The notes under the pieces were generated by a model that saw nothing but the letters and a program-made list of their open reading frames with translations, did not search any database and was not told where the DNA came from. 64,000 nt of DNA from Acinetobacter larvae (GTDB lineage Bacteria > Pseudomonadota > Gammaproteobacteria > Pseudomonadales > Moraxellaceae): the NCBI RefSeq assembly GCF_001704115.1, contig NZ_CP016895.1, positions 1,736,001 to 1,800,000 on the forward strand, written 5' to 3'. Both the position numbers and the translations under genes were made by a program. Numbering within the stretch: the stretch's first letter is position 1; each line of letters starts with the position of its first letter. Positions 43,621-52,570 of the stretch are shown here, piece after piece.

Positions 43621-44046
43621 ATGGTTAAGAAAACAGGTAATTTGGCGGCTGCTTTAGCCAAGTACGCCAAACCTAGTGTGTCGATGCGTGTTGGCGTGCT
43701 GGAGGAAGCAACTTATCCTGATGGCTTGCCAGTTGCTCAGGTGGCTTTTTGGAATGAGTACGGCACAAAGCGAGCGCCACCACGACCATTCTTTCGGACA
43801 TTAGTACATGCACAAAAAGACAACTGGATTAAAAGTATTGGTAATCTGGTTCAGCAAACTGGTGATCCACGGCGCTCTATGTTATTGGTTGGCGAGCAGA
43901 TCAAAGGTCAATTGGTTGAATCTGTACTGAGTTGGAGTGATCCACCTAATGCGCCATACACTATTGCTAAAAAAGGATTTGATGCACCGCTGCGCGATAG
44001 CGGGCAGTTATCAAGATCATTCAGTGTTGAGGTGAATGATGATTAA
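43621..44046 (+). CDS. Tail completion protein, HK97 gp10-like
   Basis: 141 residues. VAQVAFWNEYGTKRAPPRPFFRT near residues 39-61 is the hallmark of the gp10-like family, and APLRDSGQLSRS near the end fits. Immediately follows the adaptor gene; acts at the head-tail interface. Confidence 0.82.
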   Translation: MVKKTGNLAAALAKYAKPSVSMRVGVLEEATYPDGLPVAQVAFWNEYGTKRAPPRPFFRTLVHAQKDNWIKSIGNLVQQTGDPRRSMLLVGEQIKGQLVESVLSWSDPPNAPYTIAKKGFDAPLRDSGQLSRSFSVEVNDD

Positions 44047-44419
44047 TTTACGCGGTATAGCCAATAGTATTATCACTGCAGTAAATCCGAATATTTCAGC
44101 CGTGCTCAAAGTAAATGACGGGTACGATGTCAATGATTGTGGTGATCAAGTGCCCAAGTATTCAGAGCATAAAATCATTATTCAAACGCAAAGTCTCGAG
44201 ACAAAAGATCTAGAGCATCTCAACTTAGTTAATCAGCAAGGTCAGTTTATTTACGCTTATGCAAATGGGTGTATCTCTGCACTACGCCGTGCGCTCGGTA
44301 AAGGCTCAGAGCAATTGATATTTAAACCGTATGGCGAGGATGATGATGTGGTTTGGAATGTAACCAAGGTGATTGAGTCTTATCCAACATGGGTCAAGGT
44401 ACTTTTATGGCGACAATGA
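44036..44419 (+). CDS. Head-tail connector-type protein
   Basis: 127 residues, overlapping the gp10-like gene by 11 bases and the next by about 13. Two starts are possible (44036 and 44039). Small alpha/beta protein with no motif I recognise; position is that of a connector or minor tail subunit. Confidence 0.65.
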   Translation: MMINLRGIANSIITAVNPNISAVLKVNDGYDVNDCGDQVPKYSEHKIIIQTQSLETKDLEHLNLVNQQGQFIYAYANGCISALRRALGKGSEQLIFKPYGEDDDVVWNVTKVIESYPTWVKVLLWRQ

Positions 44420-44898
44420 ATAACATTGACTATCACAATGCAATCTACAAAGAAGTCCGGTCATATTTGATCGGGCTTTTTTCATGTGAAGTTATTAAAG
44501 GCTATCAGAATGATTCGCCGTTGCCGCAGAACGGCGTTGTTATGACGATTATCAGTGAACGTGATACAGATCAAGCAGCTAGTTATTACCAAGAAGAAGA
44601 GGGTACTGCTTACGTGCAGAACTCTGTTGAAGTCATGCTGCAGCTTGATTTTTACGGGGATTGGGCTGCAAGCCGAGCCAGACAAATTGCCAATTTTTGG
44701 CGGAGCGAATACACAACTTCAGCACTGAACACTTGCCAACCACTGTATAGCAAACAACCTGTGCGATTGCCATTTGTGAATGAACAAAACCAAAATGAAC
44801 AGCGTTGGCTGTTAGAAGTTTATCTGCAATACAACCCTGAATTTAAACAGGATCAAGCTTTTCTTGATCTACCAATAATTAGTACAGAGAGGGCTTAA
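44407..44898 (+). CDS. Neck/tail terminator protein (gp12-like)
   Basis: 163 residues from ATG 44407 (44416 also possible; the longer frame starts at 44389). Alpha/beta protein with SVEVMLQLDFYGDWAASRARQIANFW, which resembles LIC_12616-type neck/terminator proteins. Directly precedes the sheath gene. Confidence 0.7.
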   Translation: MATMNNIDYHNAIYKEVRSYLIGLFSCEVIKGYQNDSPLPQNGVVMTIISERDTDQAASYYQEEEGTAYVQNSVEVMLQLDFYGDWAASRARQIANFWRSEYTTSALNTCQPLYSKQPVRLPFVNEQNQNEQRWLLEVYLQYNPEFKQDQAFLDLPIISTERA

Positions 44899-44899
44899 G

Positions 44900-46366
44900 A
44901 TGCTTCCATCAATTCCTGCAAGTAATATCGTCAACATTAATCCCGCCGTTGTCGGCACAGGGGGAACACCATTAGCACTCAATGCGGTGGTATTAAGCGA
45001 TAGCAGTATTTACCCCATTCGTGAATACAATAATGCCGATGCTGTTGCAGATGCGTTTGGTATTAATAGTCACGAACATCGTTTCGCTCAGATTTATTTC
45101 AATGGTATTGAAAATGCCACACTGGTTCCAGAGTCATTATTTATTGCTAAATATAATACTGGTGATGTTGCTGCAAAATTAATTGGCGCAAGCTTGCGAA
45201 CGCGAGAGCTTGCGGATATCCAAAAAATTAAAGGTCAGCTCAATATTTCAGTTGATGGTGTTGTTATGGCTGCCGCGATTGATCTATCTAGAGCAACAAG
45301 CTTTAGCAATGCAGCAGAGGTGATTACGACGCTAGTAGGCGTGCTTTGTTATTTTGATACGCAAATTCAAGCCTTTATTATCAAGTCGACCAGTACAGGG
45401 GGAAGCTCTGCATTATCCTTCGCAACTGGTGATGTGGCTGACAGTCTAGGATTATCGAAACAATCTGGTGCTATTGTTGATAATGCATCAACAACGGACA
45501 CGGTTGAGTCTACTGTAAAACGAATTACAGGCTATACCCTAAATTTTGCTTCCATTACTTATATTGGTCACTATTTTAATATTGATCTATGTAAGCAGAT
45601 TGCTAAATGGAATAGCCAGCAAAATAGTCGTTATTGGTTTGTTTATTACAATGAAGAACCTACGGCGCTTATGCCAAATAATGACACTTGTTTTGGTGCA
45701 TGGCTCAAAGAATATGAAATCGATGGTACTACGCCAATTTATGGTGGTTTAGAGCAAGCTGCCCTAGCTTGCAGTTATGCTGCTTCGATCAATTTTAATG
45801 AAATCAACGGTCGTGCGACCATGGATTTTAAAGGTCAATCAGGCATGGCTGCCACAATTACCGATCAAGATGATGCTAAAGCACTAGAAAGCAATGGATA
45901 TGCTTATTATGGCGCATGGGCTACAGCCAATGATCGTTTTGTCTTTTTCCGTCATACCGTAGTGTCAGGCAAGTTTAAATGGGTGGATGCTTATTTAAAT
46001 CAAGTTTACTTCAACTCACAGCTACAACTGGCTTATGTGACGATGCTAAAAAACTATAAGTCAGTCCCTTATAACGCTGAAGGCAAAGCCATTCACCGCG
46101 CAGCCGCCAAGGATCCAATCGATCAGATGTTTAATTTTGGTGGGATTCAGGCAGGTGTCACCTTATCGAGTCAACAAAAAGCACTGATCAATCGTGAAGC
46201 GGGATTTGATGCAGCAAGTCAACTCTATTCAAACGGCGTAGCAATGTCAGTTGGCGATGCGACACCACAAATTCGCGGAAAACGTGCATCGCTACCGCTT
46301 AAGCTTTGGTACACCGACGGCGGTAGTGTTCACACGGTTAACCTTGCTTCAATTAACGTGCAATAA
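44900..46366 (+). CDS. Tail sheath protein, DUF3383
   Basis: 488 residues. Opening SIPASNIVNINPAVVGTGGTPL and later FNFGGIQAGVTLSSQQKALINREAG are typical of DUF3383 sheath proteins. Makes prophage B a contractile myophage. Followed after 11 bases by the tube gene. Confidence 0.9.
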   Translation: MLPSIPASNIVNINPAVVGTGGTPLALNAVVLSDSSIYPIREYNNADAVADAFGINSHEHRFAQIYFNGIENATLVPESLFIAKYNTGDVAAKLIGASLRTRELADIQKIKGQLNISVDGVVMAAAIDLSRATSFSNAAEVITTLVGVLCYFDTQIQAFIIKSTSTGGSSALSFATGDVADSLGLSKQSGAIVDNASTTDTVESTVKRITGYTLNFASITYIGHYFNIDLCKQIAKWNSQQNSRYWFVYYNEEPTALMPNNDTCFGAWLKEYEIDGTTPIYGGLEQAALACSYAASINFNEINGRATMDFKGQSGMAATITDQDDAKALESNGYAYYGAWATANDRFVFFRHTVVSGKFKWVDAYLNQVYFNSQLQLAYVTMLKNYKSVPYNAEGKAIHRAAAKDPIDQMFNFGGIQAGVTLSSQQKALINREAGFDAASQLYSNGVAMSVGDATPQIRGKRASLPLKLWYTDGGSVHTVNLASINVQ

Positions 46367-46377
46367 GGAGAAGAATC

Positions 46378-46824
46378 ATGGGAATGGGCCATAATCCAAA
46401 AACATTAACATCCGCTAATGCTGTGGTGATGATTCGCTGCAAAGGTGTTTATGACAGCTTTACTCGATTACAGGGATTTCAGGCAGACAATGCTTGGGCA
46501 TTTGGTGAGGCGACTATCGGTGAAACACGCATGGGTGTGGATGGACAGCAATCTGGTGGTTATACACCACATGAAACGCCGTGGACTTTGTACTTAGAGG
46601 CAAATAGTCCATCTGTTGCTGTGATGGAAAATATCCGCAAGGATTTTAACCAAAATATGGAAACACGTTTGATTGATATCGTAGTTGAGATTCCATCTAT
46701 TGGCAGTCGTCATGAAGCATCTGGTTTCTGGGTGAATCTCACTGGTGGTCCATCAGGGCAGAAAATTTTAGCGGGCAGTCAATATAACTTCCGCCTGGTA
46801 GATAACGGCGGAGAACAGATGTAA
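46378..46824 (+). CDS. Tail tube protein, DUF3277
   Basis: 148 residues. MIRCKGVYDSFTRLQGF and RLIDIVVEIPSIGSRHEASGFWVNL are diagnostic of the family. Paired with the sheath gene. Stop overlaps the chaperone start by one base (TAATG). Confidence 0.88.
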   Translation: MGMGHNPKTLTSANAVVMIRCKGVYDSFTRLQGFQADNAWAFGEATIGETRMGVDGQQSGGYTPHETPWTLYLEANSPSVAVMENIRKDFNQNMETRLIDIVVEIPSIGSRHEASGFWVNLTGGPSGQKILAGSQYNFRLVDNGGEQM

Positions 46825-47234
46825 TGGCACGTAAAGAAAAAGTTGTAAAAATTGAAAAAGGTCGTGATGTAGGTAAATCATTTCTAATCACTGAAATGCC
46901 AATTATGAAGGCAGATCAATGGGCAATGCGCGCATTATTCGCCTTAGCCAAAGGCGGTACTGATATCGATGGCATTGATCCAAGCGGTGGAATGCTTGAG
47001 ATGGCGAAAGTCGCTACGTCTGCAATCAAGGGACTAAATAGTGATGAAGGCATTGAGCTGCTCAATGAATTACTTGAATGCATCAAGATTGTGCCGAGTG
47101 GTGGTGTATCCCGCGATGTGCTCTGGGATGATGATGTTGAAGATATTTCAACGTTATTTGTGCTGCGAAAAGAAGCCTTAATGTTGCATATCGATTTTTT
47201 AACTTCAGGCAGTTCCCAAGATTCGAGCAACTAA
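46824..47234 (+). CDS. Tail assembly chaperone, frame-0 product
   Basis: 136 residues (GRDVGKSFLITEMPIMKADQWAMRALFALAKGG), the fold-type of G-like chaperones in Mu-type and related myophages. The 3' part carries TTTTTTA at 47195-47201, and the -1 frame continues to 47437. Two products are expected, with and without the extension. Confidence 0.8.
   Translation: MARKEKVVKIEKGRDVGKSFLITEMPIMKADQWAMRALFALAKGGTDIDGIDPSGGMLEMAKVATSAIKGLNSDEGIELLNELLECIKIVPSGGVSRDVLWDDDVEDISTLFVLRKEALMLHIDFLTSGSSQDSSN
47195..47201 (+). other. Programmed -1 frameshift site (TTTTTTA)
   Basis: Zero-frame codons GAT TTT TTA ACT give the canonical slippery pattern T TTT TTA. After the slip TTT TTT AAC reads on in the -1 frame, which is open for 78 more codons. 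No start codon is needed for the downstream frame. Confidence 0.75.
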
Positions 47235-47437
47235 AAGCTGGACTGCCAATCCGTGACGATGTCCTTGCTAAAACCATCAATGTAAGCACCACAGCCAGTC
47301 AAGCTTTACAGACTGGCATGGTGACTTATGTTGAATTAGATAGCGTGTTAGGGCTTGAGGATGTACTCAATGTAATTGAAGTGCATCAAGTTGCTGAATT
47401 TAACAAACAAATTATTAGAGGTGCTGCTCATGAGTAA
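47202..47437 (+). CDS. Tail assembly chaperone extension (-1 frame)
   Basis: Reads NFRQFPRFEQLKAGLPIRDD and ends FNKQIIRGAAHE at 47437. No good independent start. Its stop overlaps the tape measure ATG at 47430 in the ATGAGTAA arrangement, so coding to this point is expected. Product is a fusion with the 46824 gene, about 204 residues. Confidence 0.75.
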
Positions 47438-50426
47438 TATTGTAGAGGCTCTTTTTGTTCAGCTTGGTTTAGACACCAATGGTTATACAGAAGATGCAAA
47501 AAAGGCTGTAGATCAAAATAATAAACTTGAAAAGTCTCTCGATAAAGTTGAGCAGCAATCTATTACCGCAGGAAAGGCACTGGATGGCTTAAAAGGTGTT
47601 TTGTCAGCAGTCACTAAAACAGTGGCAGGAATGGCCGCCGTGATTGTGGCAGGTACTGGTCTTGCTAAACTCGCCCAAGAGGCACGCCAAGCCAATGATG
47701 AACTGTATTTCTTAGAAAAAAACCTCAATATGTCGGCTCAATCTATATCTGCATGGCGTGGTGCTGCTGATGCGATGGGTGGTTCAGCTGAGGGAATGAC
47801 GGCGACATTAAAAGGTCTTTCTCGTTCAATCAACGATTTTGTTGTGATGGGCGATGCCTCAATGCTTCCATACTTCAATGCCATGGGCGTGAGTATGGTT
47901 GATGCGAATGGTAAAGCGAGAGATATGAACGATGTACTGCTTGATATGTCTGAATCATTATCTGGTATGAACCAGCAACAAGCCTATAGTCTTGCCTCTA
48001 GCATGGGTTTTGATGAGGGTACAATTAACATGCTGTTGCAAGGTCGAGATGCGTTAAAGGAAACGCTGGATCTGCAAAATAGCATGTACAGTTCCAGCAA
48101 AGAAGATTTAGAGAACAGCCGCGAGCTAACGAAGCAACAAGCCATCATGAATGCGCACTGGAATTCCATGAAGCTGATGATTGGTAATGCTTTGACGCCA
48201 GTTTTAACAAAGCTTGTAAAACTGTTTAATCAAATGTTCGAGTTTTTTCAGAAGCATCAAAATACCATTAAGCATGTCTTTGAAGGGATTGCTGTTGTCA
48301 TTGGCGCGGTATTAATTCCTGTTTTATATGCCGCAGCTACAGCGGCGTGGGCTTTGATGGCGCCGTTCATGCCTATGATTCTACTAGTCGGTGCATTGGG
48401 TGCTGCATTTATCTTGTTATACGACGACTATAAAACTTGGGCTGAAGGTGGTGAGTCGCTTTTAGACTGGGGTAAGTTTAAAAAGTTCTTTACGACGACT
48501 GTTGAAACCGTTGATAAACTCAAAAAAGGTTTCCATGATCTTAAAAATGGCTATCAAGACTGGGTTGCGAGCGCGACCAGTAAATCAACAGAATGGTTAC
48601 GTTTGAAGGGCTTTATTGATGAAAATGGTTTGTCGGTTGATTCATTGATTAAGGGGTTTAAAAATCTTGCTAGAGAAATGTTAGATAAAGTTATCCCAAC
48701 TTTGAAAGGCTATGCGTCGATCATCACCAAAATCTTTAGCGGTGATTTTAAAGGCGCGATGGAAGAAGCTGGGCAGATGATGGAAAACTTTGCTGAGCGT
48801 GTTGATTCCACATTTAACGCTGTGAAAGATAAGGTACTTGAGGTTACGGACACGATTGCGGGTAACGACCCTAATGCAGAAAATTCGCTTACATCTACGG
48901 TCGGTAAATACAACCTTGATACTAAATCAGCTGTTTCTGAGGCAAGAAAAGTCCAGTTGCCTAATCCAAAACTACCAGAATTGGTGAGTGGTGGAAGCTC
49001 GCCAGTGCTTGAAAAAGCATCTAAAGAAACAGTTGCAGCTGCTGATTATGCAGTTGCCCATGCGCTAAAAGCGAGTGAAGGAAAATGCGCAAAATATGTG
49101 AATGATTCTTTACGCTCACAAGGCTTTAAAATCTGGGGGCACGGTAAAGAAGTTGCGGGCAACTTAATTAAAAGTAATCAAGGGTTTAAAAAAGTCGAAT
49201 ACAACAAAGACTATGTGCCACAAATCGGGGATGTAATGTCGATGGGCGCTTATAGTCCTGCGCACAAAGCGCAACAAATCAAAAAGCATAAAGTTGAGGC
49301 GGGTCATGTTGCTATTTACACAGAAAAAGGTTGGGTGTCAGATTTTATGCAGGGGGAAAAGTACGGAAATACAGGCGCTGGCGGGAAGGGTTATTTCGAT
49401 GCAATCAAAGCTGGCACATTAAAGCCGACAATTGCGCGCCGTTCGACTCCCGTTGCTAAACCTGCTTCAAACGGCGGATTTAAAATGCCTAGCTTGATTA
49501 GTGGTGCACATGCTGCAACGCCGCCAAATACTCATCAGAACATGGCTCTTGAAGCAGTCGCATTACATCTTAAAACGTTGCAAATGATGGGTGGGAATAA
49601 TAGTGGGAGGGATTTCAATGATTTGATGTCTGCGGCGGCAGATAAGTACAACATAAAAGATGTAAGAGAGCGTGCTGCGTTTATGGCTATTGTCGGGCAT
49701 GAAACGGGGGATGGTAAAAAGCTATCAGAAGATATGCGATATTCGTATAAGGGGTGGAAAAATATTTCACCACGCCAAGAAAATGTAAGAAATTGGTTAA
49801 AAGCACATACTGAAGCAGATTTCAAAAAATTATCCGCAACAGACAAGCTTAACATTATGTATGAAGGAATGAACGGTAACAAGCCTGGTGAAGGTGCTAA
49901 GTTCAAGGGGCGTGGAGCAATTCAGTTGACTGGGCGTGCTAACTATCAAGCATATGCAAATTATGCGAATCGACAAGATATTATGAGTAACCCCGATCTT
50001 CTTGCAACAGATAAGCATCTAGCTGCTGACTCTGCTGCGTGGTATTGGAGTGTTTATAGAAAATCTGCATCCAAAGCTGCTAAAGAAGGTGATATTAAAA
50101 AAGCTAGAAAACTTGTGAACGGGGATGAAATTGGTATGGATGATGTTTTACGCCGTTACCAAGAATTGTTAAAAAATACAAATACAAAGAATTCATCACT
50201 AGTCAATAATGATGCACTATCTAGACTACAATCTTTTCAAAATACTGGTAACATGCTGAATAATAAGCAATCACCGACTATGAATAATAATCAAAAAAAG
50301 ATTGATGTCAATATTGGTGATATTAGCGTTATGACAGCATCGAATACAGTCACTGGAACTGTCCAAGACGGTTTTGCGGCTGCCAAAGACGGTGTTAATC
50401 AGTTAATGACGGGGATGATTGTGTGA
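47430..50426 (+). CDS. Tail tape measure protein with CHAP-like and GH19-like domains
   Basis: 998 residues from ATG 47430. N-terminal tape measure repeats and hydrophobic segments lie near residues 62-80 and 285-335. A CHAP-like amidase part is near residues 545-650 (GKCAKYVNDSLRSQGF with Cys; EAGHVAIYTEKGWVSDFM with His). A GH19/chitinase-like lysozyme part is near 720-880 (GHETGDG, GRGAIQLTGRANYQAY). It would both measure the tail and open murein at infection. Confidence 0.88.
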   Translation: MSNIVEALFVQLGLDTNGYTEDAKKAVDQNNKLEKSLDKVEQQSITAGKALDGLKGVLSAVTKTVAGMAAVIVAGTGLAKLAQEARQANDELYFLEKNLNMSAQSISAWRGAADAMGGSAEGMTATLKGLSRSINDFVVMGDASMLPYFNAMGVSMVDANGKARDMNDVLLDMSESLSGMNQQQAYSLASSMGFDEGTINMLLQGRDALKETLDLQNSMYSSSKEDLENSRELTKQQAIMNAHWNSMKLMIGNALTPVLTKLVKLFNQMFEFFQKHQNTIKHVFEGIAVVIGAVLIPVLYAAATAAWALMAPFMPMILLVGALGAAFILLYDDYKTWAEGGESLLDWGKFKKFFTTTVETVDKLKKGFHDLKNGYQDWVASATSKSTEWLRLKGFIDENGLSVDSLIKGFKNLAREMLDKVIPTLKGYASIITKIFSGDFKGAMEEAGQMMENFAERVDSTFNAVKDKVLEVTDTIAGNDPNAENSLTSTVGKYNLDTKSAVSEARKVQLPNPKLPELVSGGSSPVLEKASKETVAAADYAVAHALKASEGKCAKYVNDSLRSQGFKIWGHGKEVAGNLIKSNQGFKKVEYNKDYVPQIGDVMSMGAYSPAHKAQQIKKHKVEAGHVAIYTEKGWVSDFMQGEKYGNTGAGGKGYFDAIKAGTLKPTIARRSTPVAKPASNGGFKMPSLISGAHAATPPNTHQNMALEAVALHLKTLQMMGGNNSGRDFNDLMSAAADKYNIKDVRERAAFMAIVGHETGDGKKLSEDMRYSYKGWKNISPRQENVRNWLKAHTEADFKKLSATDKLNIMYEGMNGNKPGEGAKFKGRGAIQLTGRANYQAYANYANRQDIMSNPDLLATDKHLAADSAAWYWSVYRKSASKAAKEGDIKKARKLVNGDEIGMDDVLRRYQELLKNTNTKNSSLVNNDALSRLQSFQNTGNMLNNKQSPTMNNNQKKIDVNIGDISVMTASNTVTGTVQDGFAAAKDGVNQLMTGMIV

Positions 50427-50842
50427 TGAAAAAAATACTTGGGCTTTGTTTTTTACTTGCTTCATTTGGTATTGAAGCTGCCAGCAACGTGGTTTTTCTT
50501 TGTGATGTTAAAGGCGGCAAGCAAGTAAAAATTACTAAAATTGGTGATTATTATCAGTACAGCTTCGGAAAGCCGAATAATCCAGAACTCGTTTTTCGAA
50601 ATAGCAAAGCCCAAGTTATTAAACAATCGCCGCGGTGGGATGGCATGGGAAGCCACATGTGGGCAGGGATGCTTTTTAAAAACGGTGCTTATGAATATCA
50701 TGTGACAGACAGTATTGATCGAATGAATGAAGAGCATGCAGTTCATTCGGGTGTTACTGTGTCGAAAGGTGATACCTATTTAACATACGTACAGTGTGTT
50801 AATGAGGCTCAAGCGAAATGGGATGATGAGTTTATGATTTAA
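50426..50842 (+). CDS. Secreted small protein, putative moron
   Basis: 138 residues. MKKILGLCFLLASFGIEAA is a signal peptide with cleavage near residue 19. Mature part is beta-rich with two Cys (FLCDVKGG, VQCVNEA). Starts in the tape measure stop (TGATG). First of several exported proteins inserted between tape measure and baseplate genes. Function unknown. Confidence 0.65.
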   Translation: MKKILGLCFLLASFGIEAASNVVFLCDVKGGKQVKITKIGDYYQYSFGKPNNPELVFRNSKAQVIKQSPRWDGMGSHMWAGMLFKNGAYEYHVTDSIDRMNEEHAVHSGVTVSKGDTYLTYVQCVNEAQAKWDDEFMI

Positions 50843-50917
50843 TTAATGTATCCAAAATATAAAAATAGATAAATATTTAGATGTTTTATTAACGGGTTAA
50901 CGGGGAACAACAATTTT

Positions 50918-51415
50918 ATGAAATTTGCTCTTTTAAAGAAGTGGCAGGTCATATGCTTATTTGCAATTTCTTGCTCAATGTCTTCATTTGCAAATGCAGA
51001 TGACGCTGGGCCAATTCGAACAATTCAAGCTCTATATAGCCATTCAATGGAAATGAATAAACATTTTCGAGATTACGATAGCAATAACTTATTAGCGAAA
51101 TTTGCTACTAAAGATTTAAAACAACTCTTTATCGCTGATGACCAACTCATGGAACGGACAGGCGAGCTAGGCTGTATAGAAATTGATTTAATGTGGCTGA
51201 CAAATGGTGATGCTGAGGGTGCTGAGTTATTTTTAGAACAAATTGATGATCGTCATGTAGCTGTTGTAATTGGCCAAACGGAGGACATGGAAAGTCGTTC
51301 TTTAATCTATCAGATGGACTGTGATGGCGCTGCTTGTAAAATTAATGATTTGATTATTGGCGGTGAATTTTCATTTAAACAAGGTTTGGCTGAATGTTTA
51401 AGTGAGGCTGAGTAA
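50918..51415 (+). CDS. Periplasmic protein, putative moron
   Basis: 165 residues with a signal peptide (VICLFAISCSMSSFANA, cleavage near residue 28). Mature part begins with a helical segment (IQALYSHSMEMN) and has a beta sheet with Cys pairs, similar in style to DUF3828-type periplasmic proteins. Function unknown; not a tail part. Confidence 0.6.
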   Translation: MKFALLKKWQVICLFAISCSMSSFANADDAGPIRTIQALYSHSMEMNKHFRDYDSNNLLAKFATKDLKQLFIADDQLMERTGELGCIEIDLMWLTNGDAEGAELFLEQIDDRHVAVVIGQTEDMESRSLIYQMDCDGAACKINDLIIGGEFSFKQGLAECLSEAE

Positions 51416-51486
51416 GGGCTTTAAGCCACCACGATAATAGATAATTTAAAAGTGATATTGAAACATTTTAATAACGGGGTGAAGTT

Positions 51487-51779
51487 TTGAAAAATTTCTT
51501 TTTTTTTGATGCGGTACTTTCGACAAAGATAATCACACTGATCTACTGGGTCATGCTTTTATTTGGATTTTAGGGATTGGATTGATCGTTGTTGGTAATC
51601 AAGCCTCTGGACATTTGCAGTTTAGCGGTGGTCTTGGGATTATTGCTGGAATTGCTGTGATTATTTTCGGCACTCTGATTGCTCGACTATGGGCTGAATT
51701 CATGGTTGTAATATTTAAGATTCAGCAGAATACACGGCGTACTGCTGAGGCGTTAGAGCGACGGAATAATATCCTTTAA
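51487..51779 (+). pseudogene. DUF4282-like membrane protein, one-base frameshift
   Basis: TTG 51487 reads KNFFFFDAVLSTKIITLIYW and stops at GGATTTTAG near 51572. Adding one T joins it to LGIGLIVVGNQASGHLQF, then IIAGIAVIIFGTLIARLWAEF to 51779. Two membrane helices and a C-terminal cytoplasmic helix match DUF4282. Frameshift could be a sequencing error in the T-run. Confidence 0.6.
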
Positions 51780-51783
51780 AACA

Positions 51784-51806
51784 AAAACCGCCTTCGGGTG
51801 GTTTTT
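51784..51806 (+). terminator. Terminator-like hairpin
   Basis: ACCGCC-TTCG-GGTGGT followed by TTTT. Similar hairpins follow at 52215-52237 (ACCACC-TTCG-GGTGGT), 52255-52282 (ACCCCG/CGGGGT) and 52519-52541 (ACCGACCT/AGGTCGGT). Confidence 0.7.
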
Positions 51807-51852
51807 TACAATGAAAATTAGTATCTTGATTAAAATTCAAGGAATTTTGAAT

Positions 51853-52197
51853 ATGAATAAGCTTTTAGTGACTACTTTGATTTTAATTATCTCAGGGTTA
51901 TCTCATGCTAATCAGTCAAGATATGTTTTAAGTGATGATAAACAGTTATGCGAAGCAGCTAGTTATTTTGCAGCAGTAGCACTTGAGGGGCATTACCGTG
52001 GTGAAGATAAGAAAATTCTTCTTGATTACATAAATGAAAGTCAAGAGATACCTAACATAAAGAAAACTTACTTCAAAATGCTTTTAAATGAAGCCTACAA
52101 CAAGCCTATTTATTCATCTGAAGAAGAAATGAAGAAGGCGCTTATGAAGTTTCATGATGATACGTCTAAGGATTGTATGAAGAAAGCATTAAGATAG
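51853..52197 (+). CDS. Secreted small protein, putative moron
   Basis: 114 residues from ATG 51853 (a longer frame starts at 51811). Signal peptide MNKLLVTTLILIISGLSHA. Mature part helical and charged with two Cys (LCEAASYF, KDCMKKA). Flanked by terminators, so an independent unit. Unknown function. Confidence 0.6.
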   Translation: MNKLLVTTLILIISGLSHANQSRYVLSDDKQLCEAASYFAAVALEGHYRGEDKKILLDYINESQEIPNIKKTYFKMLLNEAYNKPIYSSEEEMKKALMKFHDDTSKDCMKKALR

Positions 52198-52214
52198 TCT
52201 GATATCAAGTTATA

Positions 52215-52282
52215 CACACCACCTTCGGGTGGTTTTTTAATACCCAAAGAAAAAACCCCGATGTTTGCCGCACCGGGGTTTT
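52215..52282 (+). terminator. Two terminators in tandem
   Basis: ACCACC-TTCG-GGTGGT plus six Ts at 52215-52237, then ACCCCG-loop-CGGGGT plus T-run at 52255-52282. Confidence 0.75.
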
Positions 52283-52318
52283 TGTATATCAACCCAAAAA
52301 GAGGATGGATAAAATTAT

Positions 52319-52495
52319 ATGTTTGATAAAGATAACAAATTTTCGTTTAAGTTCCTAGGAGTATTTATGGAAGCCATAAACTTGAAGCCCAATAGTTTTG
52401 TAAAAATCTTTTGGCACCTTGCATTGATTGCTGTGTTTATTATGTTTTCGCGCTTTGCAATTCAGGTTGCAAGTCATTATATGGGGCTGGTCTGA
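52319..52495 (+). CDS. Small membrane protein (58 aa)
   Basis: MFDKDNKFSFKFLGVFMEAI start at 52319, 58 residues with one or two hydrophobic segments (IFWHLALIAVFIMFSRF). Flanked by terminators on both sides. ATG 52367 is an alternative start with a good purine-rich site. Function unknown. Confidence 0.5.
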   Translation: MFDKDNKFSFKFLGVFMEAINLKPNSFVKIFWHLALIAVFIMFSRFAIQVASHYMGLV

Positions 52496-52518
52496 ACATA
52501 TGAAATATTTAAATTAAA

Positions 52519-52541
52519 ACCGACCTAATTCAAGGTCGGTT
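52519..52541 (+). terminator. Rho-independent terminator
   Basis: ACCGACCT-AATTCA-AGGTCGGT followed by TTTTTT. It ends the exported-protein block before the baseplate genes. Confidence 0.8.
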
Positions 52542-52570
52542 TTTTAATGCCTAAAATTTGGAGATTAACC

